Shown here: positions 38,084 to 51,400 of the stretch, piece after piece
Position numbering within the stretch: position 1 is the first letter of the stretch
Layout of the letters: each line of letters opens with the position of its first letter
NCBI GenBank assembly: GCA_010909725.1
Contig: JAACMV010000011.1
Span: 682,001 to 746,000 of the forward strand
Direction: 5' to 3'
Length of the DNA stretch: 64,000 nt
Source: Picochlorum sp. 'celeri'
Taxonomy: Eukaryota; Chlorophyta; Trebouxiophyceae
Notes under the pieces: model-generated
Databases searched by the model: none
What the model was told of the DNA's origin: nothing
The model's input: only the letters and a program-made list of their open reading frames with translations
Position numbers and translations under genes: made by a program

Positions 38084-41000
38084 TTACCACCATGGACACC
38101 ATCCAATATACGATTGGCATAAATTCTCATGTGATGTGGCCTGATCAATGAGTCTGCGCACTTGTCGTTTCACAGAATCATTCTCTCCGGAATACCCCTC
38201 TGGAAGGAAGTCACGGCCTGTGAGTTTATCACTCATTCTCTTCATGACTGCCACTGCTCTGTCATTCAGAGCTTCACTTGGATCTCCTTGAATACCATAA
38301 GCTAGAAGGACTTGCTCTCGAGTCAGATCTCTTCTGGGGAGGGATGCTGCTGCACCTTCAGGAATGTCTTGAATAGGTTGTTTGTCTGCTTGTTCAGCAT
38401 GGGTCTCACCAACATCGGCATTCAACAGTCTCCAATTGATCAATGGATCGTGCACAAATGCTTCGAGCATAGCCATGACAGAATCTTTGTTGGATCGTAA
38501 CACTCGCATGACCTCATCACAGGTGGCCCGGAAATTGCCTTCAATACCAGCAACTTCCATGGCTTTGACCATCATTCGAGTGAGCCTGAACGGAACTCTC
38601 TCAGGGAATTTCTCACGATGCATGCTTGCCTCGAAGCAGTCACCAAAATCAATGTGGAGAAGTTTTCCGGAATATCTATCCAGCATCAGATTAGATGGAT
38701 GTCGATCTCCCAAGCCTAGGATATACCCAACCATGCTCATGACTGCTGTGGAACGAGTGTAATTGGTCCTTTTATCCAGCCATGTCTCTGAGGACCTTGA
38801 TTTGAGCCACAGCACTTTGTTTAGGTCGTCTCCAGATGTTGAGTCTAAGGCATGTTCGAATACTTCCACCTTCTGTATGACTGTGAGGTGATCAAAGTCT
38901 GGTGCCATTCCGAGCATGAGCCGATGCTCAACATTCAAAGGTATCTTTCTGGCATCCCTATATTCCCTAATCAGTGCATGCAATGTGTCAGTATTTGGCA
39001 CCCATCCAATTAAACCAGAATTGGGAGAAAGAGGAATGACAGCATATCGAGCAATAGATAGCTCTCGTTCAGCCGTGTCTCTGTCATTGCCAAGCATGGA
39101 ATTGACCAGACCAAAGAGCTGCATAACTCTTTCATCCTGTCTAAGATCCTCATGTCCCTTTAACAAAAAGACATATTCAGCTCCATCTGATCCATATATG
39201 GACAGTTTTCTCGGTCTTTGTTTGGATGTGATGACGGTCAACTGCGGAGCAAATGATGCAATTGTCACCAAAGGTTCATCCACAATATATGTTCCTGGAA
39301 CGGCAAGCTCCAGATTTTCTGCTTTGACCAGAGCAGGGGCTACATATTGTATCTCAAGAGTCGTCAGTGCTGGAAGTTGCTTATTGATTCGTTTGAATAC
39401 ATGGTAGTACAAATCCCATGCTTGATGCAACTCAGCTTCCTTCCTGGATGCTTTGTATTTCAGACACCATTCGTGGGCTTCATCTAGCTCCCTTCCGTAT
39501 GCTTGAACAAATGCTATTTCTTTCAATGTAGTTGGACCTTGTTTTTTCATCATTTCATGGAGAGGAAGAAGGGTATTGAGCATGCCTTCTACGTTTGATT
39601 CCCCAAAGTACAATCTGGAGGCTTCTTCGAGGGCTTCATGCCACATTTCATGCCACAGAATAGCCATTCGGATTAATTCACTGCCAACTAGTTGCGCTTG
39701 CTCCACCAAAGTAGCCGAATGCTGTCTGACTGCTTCTACTACAGCTGTTGCTGCAGCTCTACGGGATGGACTCTGACTTTTGCATGCCACAAGCAATGGG
39801 TACATCAGTGCTTGAGGATGATGTCTTCCCACTCGAATCAGGAGCGACTGTATCATATCCCTAACAGCTTCAGAATTTGTATGGATTCTCGCAATTATTT
39901 GAGGTATGACAGCAAGCCATGTATCATTGCGAACATGCCCAAAACCTTCTCTCAATGCTGCTTCTACGTCAGCAGCATCTCCATGCGCAAACCAAAGGGT
40001 CAAAAGTCGTAGAATATCTTGAAGATTTGAGGATCCTGAAACAGGGCCAGAGAGTTGATCACTCTCCCGCTCTTGTGCAAGCTCAATGGACTTGAAAAAT
40101 CCAGTAACTGCAGGCGCGACAAATGTTCTACCAGTCTCAAAATGGCCTGATGAGTTATAAAATATCATTGCTTCCACATTGAAGTACGCCCATTGATGCC
40201 AAGCCTTACCCCAATTTGGAGCACAATCCTTAGCGAAACTCATGGACGACAATGTTGAAGCTATCAAACCTTCAGTAATCACATCTGCCATCTGCCTACG
40301 CCACATGGCTTCCTTCAGATGGACCTTTCCGCACAAAAGCATTCTTTCATCCACCTCTGGTCTACTTCTTCTTTCAGATACAAGCTCGCTGTGCGTTGAC
40401 CATTCCTCTAAATCTATAGCTAGTTGCTGCAGGTGGCCAAATGCTTCCTGCCGATTGCCATCTGCCCACATGTGTTTGCACCAAACATAGAGCACATCAA
40501 TCTCTCTATTTTCAGGTGATAAATATGCAAGGTCCCTCAGCTCTGAATCTCTTTTTACTGCAACAAGCAATCGTTGTAGAATTCTTTTACTTTGTTTGAG
40601 ACGACCAGCGCCTCTGCAAAGTCCAGAGAATTTCAACCATGTGTTGACATCTTCCTCCAAGCCAAGCATCAAGCTGCGAACACTGAGAACAGCTTGCCAG
40701 ACTTCCACATTGTATTGTACACCTCGAAGCCTGCCTTTCCACATTCGTTTCGTATGATCTCGAACTTCTCGGGCAAAGTCACTGTATTCTGCAGATGGCA
40801 TAAAGAGTCAGCAAAATCATCTAATACAGAAATGTGCAAGGAAAACATACTCTTTGTTGCTCTTTCTGCTGCTTTGACCACCAGAATTTCCTCCAATTCG
40901 GTCAGCTGCTGGACACGGACCATATCAGAATAAGCCCTCTCGTAACTTTCTCCTACTAGTGCGGACATGTCCGCACCAAGCAACTCTCTTGCTCGCTCTG

Positions 41001-44000
41001 TTGATTCAGCAGCAGATTCCAAATCACCTCTATGAACATCTAGAACTGCACTAAGGAATGCTCCTTCAGCTCCCCCACCACTGTGACTCGAAATGAAATC
41101 TACATAACTTTTCATTTGACCCCAGTCTCCTAGTTGCCAAGCCGCATGGGCAGCAACAGGAGCCATGCTTCTTCTTGCTGGCGGCTCAACCCGCGTCCAT
41201 TCATTTTTGCATACGTTAAAAAGCGTGTCCCATTCAGCAAGTGCTGCTAGACACCTGCACTGCCCAAGAAGAGCCTCAGCATGTGGCTGAGAGCCTGGTT
41301 TTGTGTGGTCAACTTTAATCTGGTATGCCTTCAATGCATCGTCCCATCTTTGCAGTTTTTCATACCAACTCTCCTTCAGAGCCATAGATAGCTTATTTTG
41401 AGCTAGATCTAAAACCCCTACTGCAGCATCTGGCTGTCGAAGCTGATTGTTAATGGAGATGAGGGCCTCAACTGCTGTCTGCGGTGAGGTTTGGAACTCG
41501 AGCTCCTTGTAGTGCAAAGCTTTTGCATATGCATGACACTTCTCTGCCAAGGCACCAAGCGTTCTGGTGTCCAAGGGTAAAGCTTTCTCATCATGTTCCA
41601 TAAACTCGGCCAAATTGAGGAGAGTCGTGACTATATCTGGCGGTATCGTAGGTGACGCAAGGGCAGCCTCCAAACTACGAACTAATTGCTCTTGCATTCC
41701 GCTGTCTAATTCTGACCAACAAGAGACAAATCCTGCAGCAAAGAGCTCTCTTGCCATGACTGGATTTGCCTGGGCGAGAGAAGAACAAGCTCTTAGGGCT
41801 CTAGATGGGCTCTGCTTCAGGAGCTCAATTGAGAAATTCCTCATCCACTCGGCCCAGTCCTCTCTTGTACTTCTTTGACTACTTTCCCAGGCTCGTCTTA
41901 ATGCCAAAAGGCCTTGTTCACTATGAACGCCACCTTGTGCTTCGTCGTCTGCTGACAATGCCACCCCAGATAACGCCTGCTCTAAAGTCATCTTATTAGA
42001 CTTGAGATCCTTCGTATTTCCCAGGTGTTCCGGCCCAAGGAAAGCAGGACTCGACTCCCAGTCATCTGCTTCAGATGTGCAAGGAGGCTCACTTGTTGAC
42101 AATTTGGCGGCAATTTTTGAAAATGCAGCATGGTGTGGAATTTTATTTCTTGCAATAGCCTTCTTGATTGCTGGAATGAACAGAGCAAAGTCTTCTCCAA
42201 TGGCTAATGCAATGGAGCAGATAACATTAAGAGCAAGACCCCTTAAATCTTCTGAAGGACCATTGAGAATCCTGATCAATGGATGCAAAATGGATGCAGA
42301 ATGCGAAGATAGCTGCATTGTTGGCAGCAGTGCCTGAAGTGAAGATAGAATCTCTTCTTTTATCTCCAAAGGAGCTTCTGAGTCTCCCTTTGGCCCTAAA
42401 ACTTGGAATATTGAGGGGAGCAGCAATGGTAAGGATTCCTCCAAAACTGGACCGAGTGAACACAATGTCTCCATCGCAGCACCTACTAAAGCATAATCCT
42501 CAGTCCTATCTGCCTCATCAAGTAGTGAGATGAATTTGGGTAGCAGGTCCACCATATGAACCTTGAAGTCTTCTCTCAGTGTGACTGCACAAACAATGGA
42601 TGATATGAGTGATAAGAATGAAAAAATGATTTTTGGAAGAAGTTTTCTGACAGAACAGATCCTCACCTGCAAGTTCTGAGAGCAAAAACAGAATGTGCGG
42701 TGTCAAAATCGATGTCTCGTCAGTCCAAAATGAGTCGATGAGAGACAAAAAGTCCGGCAAAAACTTCTTGATATGCTGCCTCATGAATACGACAAGATCT
42801 GCAAGAGCTCTGATCATTTCTATGCGCCTATTTATATCGTCTGCTCTTCTTGTGATTGAAAGGAGGACCGGAACAACCTTTGAAAGATATGGGACAAATG
42901 CTAGCCCCATTGATCTGATGATCCTGAAAAGTGATACCACTGCCCTTCCGTGCAAGGAAGCCGAGGACGGGTCTCTGAGGAGACGCATAAGGGCATTGAT
43001 TGCAACAGTAGGATAATAATCCTCTGATGATGTTGCTAGACCAGTCGACGGGACAAGTTCTTGATATCCCAACCCATCAGCTAAGCCTGCAACAGGATCA
43101 ACAGGTCCCACTTGACGATCAGGGTATTGTGGCCTCACACCCTCTCTTTCAAGTCTCCCTTCCCCATGCAATTCTGCTAAGTTTAGCTTATGCGCGTGTG
43201 GATCGAGCGCACCAAGGATGCCTAGTGTTCGAACAACCTCCCGTCTACCAGCTGCATTACTCTCACCAAGCATTTTCAAAAGCATACCCAACAGCTGAGG
43301 ATAGTCCAAGTATGGGCTTACCACGCTGCCCGTGCTTTCAACAATGCGACCAAGCGTTCTGGTGGCCACAAGTCTTTTTGATTGACTGCTCCCAGCATCT
43401 GCAAGCGCATCAATGACAAGAGGGAGCATTGAAGGAACCTCAGAAATCAATTCATCACCTGATACTGCTGATAGTTCCCCTAATGTGTCTAATACAGCAA
43501 TATGTAGGCCATCTTCAGATGCGTTATTCGTCTCGATCGATCCCATGGGCTTTTGAACGTTATTTCTGCCTACTGAAACCACTGCACCTGTTTTGCCTAT
43601 CATGACTTGTGCTGATGATGACACGGCACTTAGTTTAGTCAACAAAGCACGCAAAATCACCAGGGTGTAGGGCTGAACTAAACGAGGTGCAGCACGTATT
43701 AGGACACAAAGCAATTTAGCACTTTCCTCACGTTGCTGTGAATCTGGCGAAGAGTCCATATCCACAATGAGCTGGAGCATATGCCTTCGCAAGGCAGGGC
43801 CAACATATGCAGGATTCACTGACAACAGATGGCCTGCTAATCGTATAGCTAAGGATCTCACTATCGGAGCTTCATCATTAAATGCAATGAACAGGTTCCT
43901 CAAGCATTCTGGCTGAGCAATATGTACATCCAGAGCTGATGAGTTCGCAAGAGAATCAAAAACAACCCTTCTCACACTTGATGCTGGGTCAATCACAGCT

Positions 44001-45703
44001 GTCGATAGTAGCCTGTTCACTATTGCATCTATTGACCTCTTTTCTGCCATTGTAAATGCTGGAGCATCGGTTGTTCCATAGTTTGCATGCCTCTGAGCAA
44101 TCTGCGAAACAGCCAAGGCAGCGTCTCGTCGAATGGCTGGATCCTGATCTTCCAGGTATGGCATCACGAAATCCTTCACGAAATCCAACAACTGATGTGG
44201 GATCAGAGAAAATTCAGCAAACGTTTGAAGCGCTAATCGAATCAATGCTGAGCCCTGTATATCTCCATTCACTAATCCATTCTGCAATATCTGGACCTTG
44301 GCTGGAGATGCGGTGGCAAAAAAGGGTCTACGAGTCAGCGCAAGTGAAAGCAAGTCCAACAAAAGTGCCTGAACTTTTGAAAGCAGATTTGGTAAAGAGT
44401 CCACCGTCATATGAAGGCATGAAACCAAACTAGAACTCAACCCTGTTGCAACAGCAGGTTCCAATAGTTCGGCCATGTAAGGCTCCCATTCCTCCTTCAA
44501 GGCAACACAGAGGACCCCAGCACAGTCCAAAGCCTTTGAGCAATGCCCTTTCGCACGACCTTTTGTAACAAGACAATCATGGATCTGTGTAGCAATTGGC
44601 TTCAGAAAGTTATCCGGTGTCTTCATATGCCCTGCTACGCCGGCCACAGCCAATGATGAAATCATTTCAGCCAATGCAGAAAAGCCAGCTCCTTGATCAC
44701 TAGTTGACAGTAGAACTGACAATAGATGTTGCGTTGATTGCTTTAAATATGATCTCACAAACCTTTCCGGCGCAAATGCTGCTAACTTAGGGATAAGTGA
44801 GATCACCGCTCGTCGAATCAGCTTCTCCTTGCTCTCCCGAAAGCGGAGAACTGTGTCGCAAACTTCTCTATACCGTGCCAGCATAAACTCCCCAGTATGG
44901 CCCAAAAGCTCCCCAAGAACGAGCAGTGAACCATGCACCGTCTCAATAGATGTAACTTTTCGCAACCCTCTCTGTGTTTCTTCAAATAACCTATAGTACC
45001 ATTGAACTCTGTAGCGCGTCTCTCTCTTTTCAATCAACACCAGCGAGGCTCGTAATGCAGAAACAGCAGCTTCCCGAATATGCTGCTTTGGATCCCTCAA
45101 AGGATTCCATATCACCTCGATAAAAGAACGAACATGAACATTAAATACAGCCGGGGCAGCAATCGCCAGCTCTTGCAGCACCATAACTCCTGCCAGACGT
45201 GATGACTCCTGCCGAGGCCCAGCAAGCCACTGCATCCCAAGCTGCACCTGCTCATCCACGACATCGGAAACCCCCACACCTCCTTGAGACACCAAACGCC
45301 CCAAAACTTCCGAGGCCATTTGCATCGACCGAACATCTGGATTCGGCCCGAACGCGTCCATCACAAGCCGAATAAGTTCTGACAGGCGACTCATAGACTC
45401 CCCAAACGTCTTTGTCTCTCCCAGCTCATCCAGAGCCACTACCCCAGCAATCTTCTCATTTATGTCAGAACTTTGTACGAGAGCCTTCACTCGCGCATAA
45501 ATCTCCGCCACAAAGCGATTCAACCGCTCACCCTTATACCCTCGACTCTCGGAGTCGACAAATTCCTTCAGCGTCACATCCTCGCTCCGTTCTACTGCAC
45601 CAGGCTTGCACATATCCACCAATATACGCGATAGCATATCCGATTTCATGATCGGACGGGGTCCCACCGCCTTCAACTGGTGAATTCCAATTGTCGAAGC
45701 CAT
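38084..45703 (-). CDS. TOR: Target of rapamycin (TOR) protein kinase
   Basis: Three exons (45703..42667, 42584..40851, 40788..38084; introns 82 and 62 nt) give 2491 residues. Order: HEAT-repeat solenoid (about 1-1150), FAT domain, FRB at about 1955-2060 with EEASRLYFGESNVEGM and AWDLYYHVFKRI, and the PIKK kinase domain. The kinase has LKGHEDLRQDERVMQL, the catalytic loop GLGDRHPSNLM and the metal loop HIDFGDCFEA. A FATC tail ends ENLCQSYIGWCPWW. The FRB serine and aromatic residues that form the rapamycin pocket are kept, so FKBP12-rapamycin binding is plausible. The kinase integrates nutrient signals for growth. The start is the first in-frame ATG (MASTIGIHQL). Confidence 0.97.
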
Positions 45704-46070
45704 CTTTTGCTGCAGACAAATCACGCAATTCCCTCTCCCTTAAGACTATGTGTAATGCATATGACTCAGAGTATCTGAAAGGCGGTGTCGTGCGTCCCAA
45801 CCAACGTCATTTTTCTCTCAATGTATTTCTTTTGTAGGCAAACACACACACCCACACACGACCCTGGCCTCTCTGATCGCGATGAATCAATCACAAATCT
45901 AATTTCAATTTTTTTAATACCCATCAGATCACTTGCATGCTTCTAAGGCATGCGATCGGTCCATTTCGCAATCGCAAGGCCCCTGCCCTAGATAAAAAAT
46001 TTCTGAGATGGAATCATTATGAATTCATAGATTCGAATCTTATGACCGGATACTTTGACCGTATTCGTAT
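45704..46070. promoter_or_regulatory. Divergent promoter region, TOR / TFIIH p52
   Basis: These 367 bases contain a CA-rich microsatellite-like tract (about 45839-45862), a poly-T/AT tract and the spaced repeat GCATGC...GCATGC (about 45935-45953). No gene is seen. Confidence 0.45.
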
Positions 46071-47575
46071 ATGAATCAATTCATTCGTATTCTAGAGACG
46101 ATGGATTTGGTAGAATATATAGGAGGCTTGCCTCCTGTGCATATTGAAAGACTGTATGACCATGGGCCTTGTACTTGTCTGGCTGTTTTTCGATCTCTTC
46201 CTTTGTTGGAAAAGCAGTATATCTATAGGATGCTATTCTGTTCGGATGGGATTCCACGTGCGTTATTAATGGTGTCTTGTTGACGTGGTGGTGGTTTGTT
46301 ACCATACTCTTGTTGGGGTTGCAGTTGAACTTGTACTATCGTGGACGAAAGTAGGCAAGGATGCACGCCATCGTGCCTGCATGGATATGCTGACACGGTT
46401 ACGCATTGTGAGGAGAGGGGAGGGGAGTGTCTATGGTATGCATGAGGGGTTTCAGAGGCATGTGCAGAGAGCATTAGGAGGAGCACGTGTGTCTGGAGGG
46501 ACATGTGTGGAGGATTTGCCCAATCAGGACGTGGTAGATGCGTATGCATGGGATCAATGGGAGGTTTGTTATGTCGTATTGCAGTGGCGTAGTGGTTGGA
46601 TACTCATTCATAGTTGTATTGCAGAGAGTATTATTGTTTGCTATTGGGACAGGAGACGAGACAATGGAAGATGGGGCTGCTGGCCTCGTTGGCGCTGGAG
46701 GACTTGATTTAAAGGCCATCATGATATCGAGTGGATTAATTGCAGAGAAAGAGAAGGGTTCTTATTGCATTACGCAGACTGGGTTCCGGTTTTTATTGTC
46801 TGACACGCACACACAAGTGTGGGGTATTCTGCAAGAGTACATCAAGCATGCAGAGAGCTTTCGATCAAGCGATTTATTCGACATGCTCATAGAATTCATA
46901 CTGCAGTTAGGGTTTCAGAGAGACTGTATGTCAATGCAGGAATTCTCTCCGGAGAAGAAGGAGATTTCCTCAGACTTGTGTCGGTTAGGCCTGTTGTATC
47001 CTTTTCAGAAGGGCCCACGTAGGGATGACGTATACCTGGTTCCTACAAGGCTCGCAGTGATGCTGTCAAGTAGGTCCGATGCTTCGGTTAGAGAGGATGG
47101 CTTTGTTATTGTAGAGACAAATTATAGAGTGTATGCGTATACATCATCACCATTGAAACAGTCAATATTGAGATTGTTTGTCCGGTGTGATGTTCTGCTG
47201 CCAAATTTATTCGTAGGCACGATTACAAGAGATAGCGTCATGTCCGCATTAGAGAGTGGTGTCACTGCTGAACAGATCATAGGATATTTAACCGAGCATG
47301 CGCATAAAAAGACGCAGTCTCGAATTCCCATTGTCCCAGGCGTGGTAACAGATCAGATCCGGCTGTGGCAGAAAGAGATCCAGAGAATGGAGACCTTCCC
47401 GGCAGTGTTGTATAAGAATTTTGAGACTGAAGCATTGTACAAAGATATTGCGGTATTTACAGAAAAGATCGGTGCTATGGTTTTCGCGGATGATTCAAAG
47501 CAGGAAATTGTGGCTGTGTCATCATTCCATGAGCAGATTCGAGAGAAAATAAAATTGCTGAAACAAAATATGTAA
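46071..47575 (+). CDS. TFB2: TFIIH core subunit p52 / Tfb2
   Basis: Three exons (46071..46257, 46325..46563, 46625..47575; introns 67 and 61 nt) give 458 residues, normal for p52. Junctions give SDGIP-LELVLSWTKV and WDQWE-RVLLFAIGTG, matching the family pattern YAxERWExVLxFMVG. Other landmarks: TCLAVFRSLPLLEKQYIYRM, YCITQTGFRFLLSDTHTQVW, then LYPFQ..., FVIVETNYRVYAYT and the C-terminal VVTDQIRLWQKEIQRME. p52 anchors and stimulates the XPB helicase in TFIIH, acting in transcription initiation and nucleotide-excision repair. Its stop codon is only 2 nt from that of the convergent adenylate kinase gene. Confidence 0.92.
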
Positions 47576-47577
47576 TT

Positions 47578-48438
47578 CTAGGCAGTTTCTGCCTTTATAT
47601 CTGATAATGTATTGCTATATGGTTTCAGAGCTTCCATTAATACTGGTAGCGTTTCAGGTATACCTCCCTTGATTTCAAAGTCCAGGAGCAAGCCTTTGTC
47701 TTGATAAAATTCTTCCACAGGCTTTGCGCTTGCCTTGTACACCTCCAGACGCCTGAGAATCGTCTCCATCGTGTCATCTTCTCTTCTTTCCATATATTGC
47801 AAGCATTTCTCGGGAGGATTCAATGGTGGCATAATTATGGCAGACTTGCCATCTTTTGCTGCTACATGAATATCAGCAATGTTATAATTATCACCACATT
47901 TGGAGCAGATCCTCCTTCCCAGACATTTATCCACCAAAACTTCCTCTCTGAGATCTAAATTTACAGCTAGCTGAACATCAGCAATTGCATCCAATGCTTG
48001 AGCCTGATGTCGTGTCCTGGGAAATCCATCCAAGAGAAATCTGTGCACCCCTTCAAGGGCGTCTGCTCGTATTCGTTTCCTGAGAACTTGAAGGATCAAA
48101 TCATCTGACAACAACTGTCCACTCTTCACAACATCCTGCATTTTGATTCCTAAAGAAGATTTTGCTTTGATTTCGTCACGAACGAGATCCCCAGCGGCAA
48201 TATGCGAAAAACCAAGTGCTTGAGCTACCCGCTTCGAATACGTCCCTTTGCCAACACCCTGTGCGGTGGATGATATCAAATAAGATGTAAAACATTACAA
48301 AATGATATGATAAACCTTTCAAATACGTACGGGTGGACCAAGGAAAACCCAGGCAAGAGTGCTGGAGTCGTGGACAGCATCGCTAAAGCCACGACGCAGA
48401 AACACGTGCTTCAGCAGTTTCAGGGCGTTTCCTCCCAT
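47578..48438 (-). CDS. Adenylate kinase, organelle-type
   Basis: Two exons (48438..48331 and 48258..47578; 72-nt intron) give 262 residues. The splice completes the P-loop: VFLGPP-GVGKGTYSKRVA. Further motifs: HIAAGDLVRDEI (AMP site), FLLDGFPRTRHQA, CLGRRICSKCGDNYNIADI (zinc-type LID with Cys pair) and RREDDTMETILRRLEVY. The first 20 residues (MGGNALKLLKHVFLRRGFSD) look like a mitochondrial or plastid presequence. It interconverts ATP + AMP and 2 ADP. Its ATG is just 20 nt after the stop of sucrose-phosphate synthase on the same strand. The only upstream in-frame start would be a GTG inside that gene. Confidence 0.92.
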
Positions 48439-48458
48439 TTTATTACTTTCAATTATTT

Positions 48459-51400
48459 TCAAACTACTTGGTCCTGTGACAAGACCATATGTATCAGGGA
48501 ATCGATCCCTTGCTTGATGCCTTTGGAGACATGGACTCTCTGGACTTCGCTGTATGGCCACAAGGGAAGACCTAGGGCATCGTCCAGTCCACGAAGACGC
48601 TTCTCATCGCCACCGAGCACGCCCAAAGACTCGTCTACGATGATCTCGCATTTCTGTAATCCTCCGACCAGGTCAGAAGCGTCGCTTGTCCATGGTACCA
48701 TGACGGACTCCAAGCACTCTCCACCCTTCATGTATGCTGGGAAAACAACAGAGGTGAAGTCGCTCATGTTCAAATTCAATTTATTTGCCAACCAGCGGAG
48801 AGCTAATGGACGACTCGATCTCACTGGGGTAATATGAAGAGCTGCCAAGTTCCTTTCTTTTTCTTCTGGAACTATCTGCAAAGTGAAATTGGCTCTGAAA
48901 CCTTTAGATCTCAGTTTATTCTTCAAGCGGGCAGCAATCAGGCCTGTTAGTCGCAGATGTTCCGTCGTTTTGGCCTTGGGGCCCATGCCACTTGCAAGGA
49001 TATTCTGCGTTTCTGGATCTAGCTCTAGACAAATATGTCTTGGATGAACACCACTTTCTTGCTCTTCTCCGACATTATAGAGCAGCTCTTTCAACCTGGG
49101 CAGTCTTTGTGAATTCTCTGATGGAGAGCTGATGATTTTCTTGAGCATTCTGTGGAAGGAATTTCTGTCCCATGAATAATCTATAAGTCTTTCATATTCA
49201 TCTTTGGCAAGCCATTCTCCTCCTTGCTGCAGCCAAATATCTGCTCCGCTGTTGCAGATGATGAAGCTGATGTTATCCACATCTACTCCATATTTCTTGA
49301 GAAGAGAGTGGGAAGTTTCAAAGCCCAGCATACTCATAACACCAATACCAGTGAATTTATTAATACCTTTCTCTTCAAATTTCTCTTGAATTTGTTTGAT
49401 GCAGGAGGCCACGTGCTCTCCTGCACCATCACGATCAAGACAGATAACAACATACTTTTGAGCTCCAGGGCTCTCATCGGCCAAACTACTGAGTGCCGCC
49501 TCCATTTCCATACTTTTAATGACATTAATATCATCCTGAGTAAATCCACTTGCGTTGCGATTGAGATTCCTGGGGCTTACCTGCCCAGACAGCAAAGGAG
49601 TGTCTCGGGGAGTGCTCAAAGCACTTCTCAATTCCGCGCCTTCGTGCGGACTTTGGGGCATGTCCATATCAACAATGCCGAGTAAGTCCAACCGAGATAG
49701 CCTTTTCCTCATCATTCCTGAATACGATCTTCCGGTGTCCACGGAGGGATTGAAGTGCGCATATTCTGCATCCATACTCTCCATGTATCTTTTGCAGTGA
49801 GCTGGCCACGAATATGCCATAATATTATTCACTCCGTTTGTCGACATTGTATCCCATGTATCTTGAGATGTTAGAATTGATAATAGAGCCTCTGCAACAA
49901 CATCTGAGTCTGTAGGGTCCACCACAACACCGTGGTGTAGAGTTGCCATGATATCAACAGGCCCCCCATTGCAGGTAGCAACAGTAGGCACTCCATGAGC
50001 AGCTGCTTCAATTACTGTGAGTCCAAATGGCTCTTGAAGAGCTATATTGACAAAAACTCCTTTTGTATCTGCTGCAAAAAGATATATGTCAGAGATATCG
50101 CTCTGCCCATGATGCTTGGGATATGCCACAGACCCATATAGATCATGTGCATCAATCAATTTGAGAACCTGAGTGAGAATCTTCTGACTACCGCTTGCCA
50201 TGGAGTCGATGTTATCTCGATTACCCATAATTAGGACAAGATTAGCTAGCTCTCTCAGCATTGAGTGTTTTCCAAACGCCTCGACGAGGGTTGTGATGTT
50301 TTTCTTTGCATCTGGTCTGGACATGGCAAGGATTGCAGGTTTCACAGGATTCCTCAAAAACCTAGCAATCTCTTGCCATATTGCTGGGCGATTTGGAATA
50401 ATATCGGCAGGCCGCTGTACTTGATTGATTTCTGCCAAGGAAGATGAAAGACTGCCTGGATTCTCTGGGCTTTTCAATGAATGAACAGCATCATCTGGCT
50501 TGGACTGAGGCATTGGTTGCGATCCTGTGATGTCCACAGGAGACGACACCCTCCGATTCTCGCTAGGAGAAAATGGCATCATTTCTCTTTCAGCCAGTTC
50601 AGCTCGTCGAGCGACAAACTCCTTCACGACAGGGTCTTCTGGAATATTGACCTTCAAATTTGAAAAATCCAACCCAGGAGGGGAAACTTTCATGTACGGC
50701 ATATGTCTACCTTGGGATCTCCTGAATCGAACAACTTTTGCAAGTTTTGAATTATAGCCATTATATAAACCCCATTGCTCGTCCACTTCTTGCTGGGTTG
50801 AGGTGAACACCATGGTGGCAACATCCAAACACCTTTCCTCTGCTTCAATTCTCCTACTGATATTGTAACTTGCCTCAATCTCAGAGCGATTCAAGCCTCC
50901 TGAAGATAAAAGATGTTCTAACTTATTCCGGCCCAAACTGTGCCCAGTAGTTATCTGAGGCACACCCAATGAGCTTGCAATGAGAACAGCAGTCTCTCCT
51001 GCGTCTGCATAGTGCCCATGAATGCAATATAGCTCGCATCTCCTCCCTGATTCGGCCAATTTATTTAGCATCTTATTTATGTGGACTATTCCTCGGTCCG
51101 AAAATTCTCTGACATGGGGCCAGAGCTGTTCTTTTGGTATGTATTTGTGTGTTGGCCCACATGGCAAACGGACAATATATGACCCACCAAGTTCACCATT
51201 GCCCTTAGTGAGACACTCCTCTGCAACGCCATAATCGGAGTGAACAGTAGGATCTTTGATCATTCTAGTTAATAAATCCACCCTGAAGACTGCCGGATGC
51301 AAAGACATTGCTTTGGCAAGCTCCACAACGTATTTTACTTGCCCCCCGGTATCACTGTCTCTGCCCAATTCCATATTCTCTCCCCGCACAAGGCCATGTA

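Noticed and set aside
46538..46624. Alternative start of the TFIIH p52 last exon as a separate gene
   Set aside because: Splicing of the two upstream exons restores the conserved p52 sequence, so it is one gene, not a new short one.
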